DNA of 64,000 nt from Rhizobium laguerreae (GTDB lineage Bacteria > Pseudomonadota > Alphaproteobacteria > Rhizobiales > Rhizobiaceae): NCBI RefSeq assembly GCF_002008165.1, contig NZ_MRDM01000014.1:806001-870000 (forward strand). Direction: 5' to 3'. Under the pieces are notes generated by a model, which was not told the DNA's origin, ran no database searches, and saw only the letters and a program-made list of their open reading frames with translations. Position 1 is the stretch's first letter. Each line of letters opens with the position of its first letter. Both the position numbers and the translations under genes were made by a program. Shown here piece by piece: positions 59,915-64,000 of this stretch.

Positions 59915-61246
59915 TCAGAAGCTTTCCTTCAGCCACTGACCCATGCGGGCTATGCGGCTGTTATTTCCCCCAAGCGACATGAGCAGACCGCTCTGTGACG
60001 CATGTGTCTCCATGTCCGCGACCTGCGGATAGATCATCAGGCCGACGGCCGTCGAAAAGGCCGGGCCCTTGGCCGCCGTCGGCAGTCCCGAAACACCCAT
60101 CGGACGGCCGATGCGGACGTTGCGGGCAAGAATGCGCCGCGCCACGTCGGCAAGGCCGGTCAGCTGGCTCGCTCCGCCGGTCAGCACAACACGCTTGCCG
60201 ACAATCGGGCTGAACCCGGAGCGCTGGATGCGGTCGCGAATCAATTCCATCGTTTCCTCGATCCGGGCCGACACGATGCGCGAGACCAGCGCTCGCGGCA
60301 CCTGTGACGGCTGGTCGCGATCGTCTTCGCCGATCGGCGGGATCGAGATCAGCTCGCGCTCATCGGAGGAATTCGAAAGTGCCGTGGCATGCACGACCTT
60401 CAGCCGCTCGGCATCCTCGATGCGGGTCGAAAGGCCGCGCGCCAGGTCTGTGGTGACGTGATGACCGCCGAGACCGACGGCATCCGTATGAACGAGCTTG
60501 CCTTCGGCAAAGACCGAGATCGTCGTCGTACCGCCGCCCATGTCGATCGCCGCGCAGCCGAGCTCGACCTCGTCGTCGACGAGAGCTGCAAGGCCCGATG
60601 CGTAAGGCGTCGCAACGATGCCCTCGACCGACAGATGCGCACGATTGACGCTAAGTTCGAGGTTCTTCAGCGCCGAGCGCTCCGCCGTGACGACATGCAT
60701 GTCGACGCCGAGCGCATCGCCATACATCGCCAGCGGATCGCGAATGCCGCGCTCGCCGTCGAGCGAGAAGCCGGTCGCCAGCGAATGCAGCACTGAACGG
60801 TCCTGGCGCAGCGACTGCTGGCAAGCGGCCGACAGCACCTTCTTCAGATCGTTGAGCTCGACTTCCTGGCCGCCAAGATCGATCGTCGCGGTGTAGATAT
60901 CGCTACCGAGACGGCCGGCCGTCAGGTTGACGATCAGGCTTTCGACGGTCAGCCCGGCCATGCGCTCGGCCGCGTCGACGGCAAGGCGGATGACGCCTTC
61001 CAGCGCGTCGAGATCGGCGATGACGCCGGTCTTGATGCCACGGGAACGCTGGTGGCCGATGCCGATGATCTCGATATTGTGCGTGCGGCCCGGCAGGATC
61101 TGGCTTTCCTCGCGCGGCGTCAACCGGCCGATCATGCAGACGACCTTGGTCGAACCGATGTCGAGCACCGAAACGACATGTGACCGCTTCGACGAAAGCG
61201 GCTTCAGGCGCGGCAATCCGAAATGGGATGAACCGAACAAGCTCAT
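59915..61246 (-). CDS. ftsA: Cell division protein FtsA
   Basis: FtsA is an actin-like ATPase of 443 residues that anchors the FtsZ ring. It has SVLDIGSTKVVCMIGRLTP (phosphate-1), DMGGGTTTISVFAEGK (phosphate-2), the ALTGGASQLTGL adenosine region (VVLTGGASQLTG) and a C-terminal amphipathic tail (NNSRIARMGQWLKESF) that binds the membrane. The ATG at 61246 overlaps the ftsQ stop by 4 bases (ATGA). Confidence 0.96.
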   Translation of the reverse strand: MSLFGSSHFGLPRLKPLSSKRSHVVSVLDIGSTKVVCMIGRLTPREESQILPGRTHNIEIIGIGHQRSRGIKTGVIADLDALEGVIRLAVDAAERMAGLTVESLIVNLTAGRLGSDIYTATIDLGGQEVELNDLKKVLSAACQQSLRQDRSVLHSLATGFSLDGERGIRDPLAMYGDALGVDMHVVTAERSALKNLELSVNRAHLSVEGIVATPYASGLAALVDDEVELGCAAIDMGGGTTTISVFAEGKLVHTDAVGLGGHHVTTDLARGLSTRIEDAERLKVVHATALSNSSDERELISIPPIGEDDRDQPSQVPRALVSRIVSARIEETMELIRDRIQRSGFSPIVGKRVVLTGGASQLTGLADVARRILARNVRIGRPMGVSGLPTAAKGPAFSTAVGLMIYPQVADMETHASQSGLLMSLGGNNSRIARMGQWLKESF

Positions 61247-62175
61247 ATATTCTGCCCCGCCTTCTTCAATTCTTTCGTACGCTCCGTCACTGCCGTCTGC
61301 CTGCGGATCGCCGCCTCCGGCGTCAGCTGGATCGCGGTTCTGTCGGCCAGCCTGAGATCGACTGCGGCAATGTCCCGCTCCAGGAGCTGATGCTCCTTGT
61401 CGAACTTCGAAAGCGTCGCTAGTGCCTGGTCGATATCGTCTTCCGGCAGCTTGACGACGACGCCGTTGTCCATGTGCAGGTCCCAGCGACGGCCTGATAT
61501 CCAGACATAGGCCTTCACGCGGGCCTTCACGTCGGGCCACTTCGAGAAGGCTTCGTCGAGCGAAGCCGCCGCAGTTTCGGCATCGCGGCCGACGACGAGC
61601 GGCAGCGCCGAAAACTTGTTGTCGCGCAGCGGCGCAATGACGCTGCCGTTCTTCTCGATCAGGGAAAGCTCCTGCCCGTGCTGCCAGATCGCATAGGCCT
61701 GGCGCTCCTTGAGCTTCACTTCGATCGTCTTCGGATAAATCTTGCGGACCTCGACATTTTCGACCCAGGGAAGATGCGCGATCTTCCTGCGGGCGGCATC
61801 GACGTCGAGGGCGACCAGCGAGGTCGTGCCGTCAAGGCCGATCAACTGCAGTATCTCGATTTCGGAGGTCTCCGAATTGCCGGAGACCTTGACGTCCTCG
61901 ATCGCAAAACCCGCCGCCGTCGTCGTCGCCTGCGCCACGGCTTCCGTGTGGCCGCCGAGCGACATGCCGTAAAGCCCCGTCGCACCTAGGAAAGCGAGCG
62001 CCGAGACCGTGCCCGTATGAACGGGAATGTAGATTCGGCCACTGCAGAGGCTGATCAGGAAACGCGTGACCCGGCGCAGCGGGCGCGGCAGCACGAACCG
62101 CTCTTCGGCTTCCACGATCGGAAGCACGGCATGATGGCTGGGGCGCCCAATCCTCTTGACCGTCAACGCAAACAA
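61243..62175 (-). CDS. ftsQ: Cell division protein FtsQ
   Basis: FtsQ is a bitopic divisome protein of 310 residues. After a cytosolic N-terminus there is one membrane segment near residues 60-90 (TGTVSALAFLGATGLYGMSL), then the POTRA domain (FAIEDVKVSGNSETSEIEIL) and FtsQ domain (VENVEVRKIYPKTIEVKLKE). The best start is the TTG at 62175, with GGAGG 7 bases upstream, inside the ddl end (13 bases overlap). A longer frame upstream is the shadow of ddl. Confidence 0.92.
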   Translation of the reverse strand: MFALTVKRIGRPSHHAVLPIVEAEERFVLPRPLRRVTRFLISLCSGRIYIPVHTGTVSALAFLGATGLYGMSLGGHTEAVAQATTTAAGFAIEDVKVSGNSETSEIEILQLIGLDGTTSLVALDVDAARRKIAHLPWVENVEVRKIYPKTIEVKLKERQAYAIWQHGQELSLIEKNGSVIAPLRDNKFSALPLVVGRDAETAAASLDEAFSKWPDVKARVKAYVWISGRRWDLHMDNGVVVKLPEDDIDQALATLSKFDKEHQLLERDIAAVDLRLADRTAIQLTPEAAIRRQTAVTERTKELKKAGQNI

Positions 62176-63089
62176 GACGCGTCCTCCACCATCCACCGGA
62201 GAAACTGACCAAATGAATAGCCGGCATGACCGGCCATTTCGGGCACGAGCGAGGTTGGAGTCATGCCTGGCTGGGTATTGACCTCCAGCCAGATGATTTC
62301 GCCGTCTTCGGAGAAACGATCGTCGTAACGAAAGTCGGACCGACTGACGCCGCGACAACCGATTGCCTGATGCGCCCTTAGGGACAATGTTTGTATTTTT
62401 TGGTAAATATTCGGTGAAATTTTCGCGGGGATGACGTGTTTTGAACCGCCCGCCGCATACTTGGAGTCGTAATCATAAAAATTGTGTCCCTGCGGCACCA
62501 CTTCCGTGACGCCGAGCGGAGTTTCACCCATGACACCGCAGGTGAGTTCGCGACCGTAAACATAGCGCTCGACGATCACCTCCTCGCCGTAACGCCACTC
62601 GGGCGAGCTAACGATCTGCGGCGGATGCGCCTGATCTTCCGTGACGATGACGACGCCGAAGCTCGACCCCTCGCGGACGGGCTTCACCACATAGGGCGGC
62701 TTCATCGGATGCGTCGAGGGAAAGGCGAAACGGTTAACCACCTGGGATTCGGCGACCGGAATGCCGGCGGCGGCAGCGACACGCTTCGCCTTGGCCTTGT
62801 CCATCGCCAGCGCCGAGGCAAGCACTCCAGAATGGGTATATGGGATTTCGAGATATTCGAGGATGCCCTGAATAGTGCCGTCCTCGCCGAACGGGCCATG
62901 AAGCGCATTGAAGACGACATCGGGCTTCAGCGCGGCGAGTTTCTCGGAAACGTCGCGCGCAACGTCGATGCGCGTCACGTCGAAACCCTCCGCTTCGAGA
63001 GCTTCTGCGCAAGCCTTTCCCGAGGAAAGGCTGACCGGCCTTTCCGAGGAAAATCCGCCCATCAGGACAGCGACATGCTTGCGACTCAT
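62163..63089 (-). CDS. ddl: D-alanine--D-alanine ligase
   Basis: This ATP-grasp enzyme makes the D-Ala-D-Ala dipeptide of peptidoglycan. It has 308 residues, starts MSRKHVAVLMGGFSSERPVS, and has NALHGPFGEDGTIQGILEYL, PYTHSGVLASALAMDK, PYVVKPVREGSSFGVVIV and the WLEVNTQPGMTPTSLVPEMA metal site. It overlaps ftsQ. It is the first gene of the ddl-ftsQAZ-lpxC run. The usual upstream murB is not in view; aqpZ is next. Confidence 0.95.
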   Translation of the reverse strand: MSRKHVAVLMGGFSSERPVSLSSGKACAEALEAEGFDVTRIDVARDVSEKLAALKPDVVFNALHGPFGEDGTIQGILEYLEIPYTHSGVLASALAMDKAKAKRVAAAAGIPVAESQVVNRFAFPSTHPMKPPYVVKPVREGSSFGVVIVTEDQAHPPQIVSSPEWRYGEEVIVERYVYGRELTCGVMGETPLGVTEVVPQGHNFYDYDSKYAAGGSKHVIPAKISPNIYQKIQTLSLRAHQAIGCRGVSRSDFRYDDRFSEDGEIIWLEVNTQPGMTPTSLVPEMAGHAGYSFGQFLRWMVEDASCLR

Positions 63090-63193
63090 CAACACCCCCA
63101 AAAAATAACTTCCATTTTCGAAATCGACGCTTGCGCGAAGCTGTCTGCGCCGTTTCGGGCCTTTGTCCGACCTGGGTGCATTAGAGCATCATT

Positions 63194-63212
63194 ATGGTTA
63201 ATGAAGTGTTTA
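63194..63212 (-). promoter_or_regulatory. CtrA-like site upstream of ddl-ftsQAZ
   Basis: On the minus strand TAAA-CACTTCA-TTAACCAT lies about 105 bases before the ddl start. The CtrA consensus is TTAA-N7-TTAACC; the right half-site is exact and extends to TTAACCAT, the left half differs by one base. It is position- and sequence-consistent with cell-cycle control. Confidence 0.45.
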
Positions 63213-63306
63213 CTTTCGTTAACTTCGTCTTGCCGCGCCCCGGATTTTTTAACCTTCTCTTCTTCGCGATTGCCAGATCGAAGATGTCACCGATCCGCGA
63301 AATAGA

Positions 63307-63335
63307 AAAACCCGCACGGAAAAAACCGCGCAGGC
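63307..63335 (-). terminator. Terminator after aqpZ
   Basis: On the minus strand a 9-bp stem (CCTGCGCGG with CCGTGCGGG, two G-U pairs) around a T6 loop is followed by TTTTT, 28 bases after the aqpZ stop. Confidence 0.75.
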
Positions 63336-63363
63336 TCAATGGGATAGATTAGTTTTCTTGCGG

Positions 63364-64000
63364 TCAGTCGGCGTCGTCGACGAACTTCCACACGAGCCCG
63401 CCGAGCGCCCCACCCGCAAGCGGCGCAATCCAGAACAGCCAGAGCTGCTGCAGCGCCCAGCCGCCGACGAAAAGCGCCTGGCCGGTGGAACGCGCCGGAT
63501 TGACCGAGGTATTCGTCACGGGGATAGAAACGAGATGGATCAGCGTCAGCCCGAGGCCGATCGCAAGCGGCGCGAAGCCCGCAGGCACCCGACTGCTGGT
63601 CGACCCCAAGATGATGATCAGGAAGAACATGGTCAGCAGCACTTCGATCAGCAGCGCCGAAAGCAGTGAATAACCGCCCGGAGAATGATCGCCATATCCG
63701 TTGGCGGCAAATCCGCCGAGTTCGAAACCCGCCTTGCCGCTGGCGATGAGATAAAGCAGCGCCGCCGCGGCGATGGCGCCGACAATCTGCACGACGATAT
63801 AGGGAACGAGACGTGCCGCCGGAAACCGTCCTGCAACCGTAAGGCCAAGCGAGACGGCGGGGTTGAAATGACCGCCCGAAATGCCGCCCACGGCATAGGC
63901 CATGGTGAGCACGGTCAGACCGAACGCAAAGGCCACGCCAACAAAACCAATTCCAAGCTCGGGATAGGCCGCGGCCAGCACGGCACTGCCGCATCCGCCG
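63364..64000 (-). CDS. aqpZ: Aquaporin Z, 5' end beyond window
   Basis: This water channel of the MIP family is cut by the right edge. Two NPA motifs are seen: GGHFNPAVSLGL and TNTSVNPARSTGQ, with the aromatic/arginine selectivity Arg in NPARS. Membrane helices include GFVGVAFAFGLTVLTMAYAVG and LLSALLIEVLLTMFFLIIIL. The frame continues past 63981 as GGCGSAVLAAAYPELG, which is the interior of AqpZ, so the start lies beyond 64000. It precedes ddl on the same strand with a terminator between them. Confidence 0.95.
   Translation of the reverse strand, partial: GGCGSAVLAAAYPELGIGFVGVAFAFGLTVLTMAYAVGGISGGHFNPAVSLGLTVAGRFPAARLVPYIVVQIVGAIAAAALLYLIASGKAGFELGGFAANGYGDHSPGGYSLLSALLIEVLLTMFFLIIILGSTSSRVPAGFAPLAIGLGLTLIHLVSIPVTNTSVNPARSTGQALFVGGWALQQLWLFWIAPLAGGALGGLVWKFVDDAD

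Noticed and set aside
57241..59982. 913-codon open frame on the plus strand
   Set aside because: It is antisense to lpxC and ftsZ, runs across their gap and resembles no family; its His/Arg/Asp-rich composition is typical of shadow frames.
1..64000. CRISPR array, tRNA/rRNA genes, integrase, transposase or prophage genes
   Set aside because: No regularly spaced direct repeats, no cloverleaf or rRNA sequence, and no recognisable mobility proteins were seen on either strand.

Overview
The window is a high-GC alphaproteobacterial chromosome segment, most consistent with Rhizobium (R. leguminosarum/R. etli group). The basis is a circularly permuted two-piece tmRNA, a thyA-folA-hflK-hflC-degP gene order, a long FtsZ with a Q/P-rich tail, a rhizobial-type flagellin, GntR/aminotransferase and class III cyclase families typical of Rhizobiaceae, and several short palindromic repeats of the kind that litter rhizobial intergenic regions. 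I see no tRNA, rRNA, CRISPR array, insertion sequence or prophage. Almost all of it looks like core chromosome.

Layout. 1-3.1 kb: end of a MocR/PdxR-type regulator, then miaA and serB transcribed apart from start codons one base apart. 3.1-3.7 kb: a brnT-brnA toxin-antitoxin pair with its own promoter and palindrome. 3.7-9.1 kb (minus): thyA, folA, hflK, hflC, degP. 9.3-10.9 kb (plus): permuted ssrA (tmRNA), sspB, a DUF4169 gene and a ribbon-helix-helix gene. This is a trans-translation/ClpXP-delivery neighbourhood, and the DUF4169 protein begins with a near copy of the SspB C-terminal docking tail. 11-23 kb: a giant AsmA-like protein, a D-lactate-dehydrogenase-type flavoprotein, an aldo/keto reductase with divergent LysR regulator, an AbrB-type membrane protein, an AraC regulator, DUF2000, an OmpA lipoprotein and a solitary flagellin. 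23.5-28 kb: a two-gene RND efflux pump. 28-30 kb: a membrane class III cyclase and vapBC.

30-35 kb (minus): prkA-yeaH-spoVR, with an EcfG-like general-stress promoter in front. 35-46 kb: VOC protein, UvrD/PcrA helicase, nicotinamidase, RibD-like reductase, GT-C membrane protein, DUF2164, azlCD and an aminopeptidase P. Then comes a 57-residue unannotated small protein behind a sigma-54-like promoter and ahead of a strong terminator. 46.5-51 kb: prmA, a Sco1-type copper chaperone, a solitary cheW, creA, a DEDDh exonuclease and a GNAT acetyltransferase.

51-64 kb (minus): ddl, ftsQ, ftsA, ftsZ, lpxC, bamD, recN, a DUF6886-like gene and ligA. This is the division/envelope cluster running into DNA repair, with aqpZ entering at the right edge and a CtrA-like site in front of ddl. 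The observations most worth following are the SspB/DUF4169 shared motif, the small ORF with the sigma-54-like promoter, and the EcfG-like promoter of the prkA operon.
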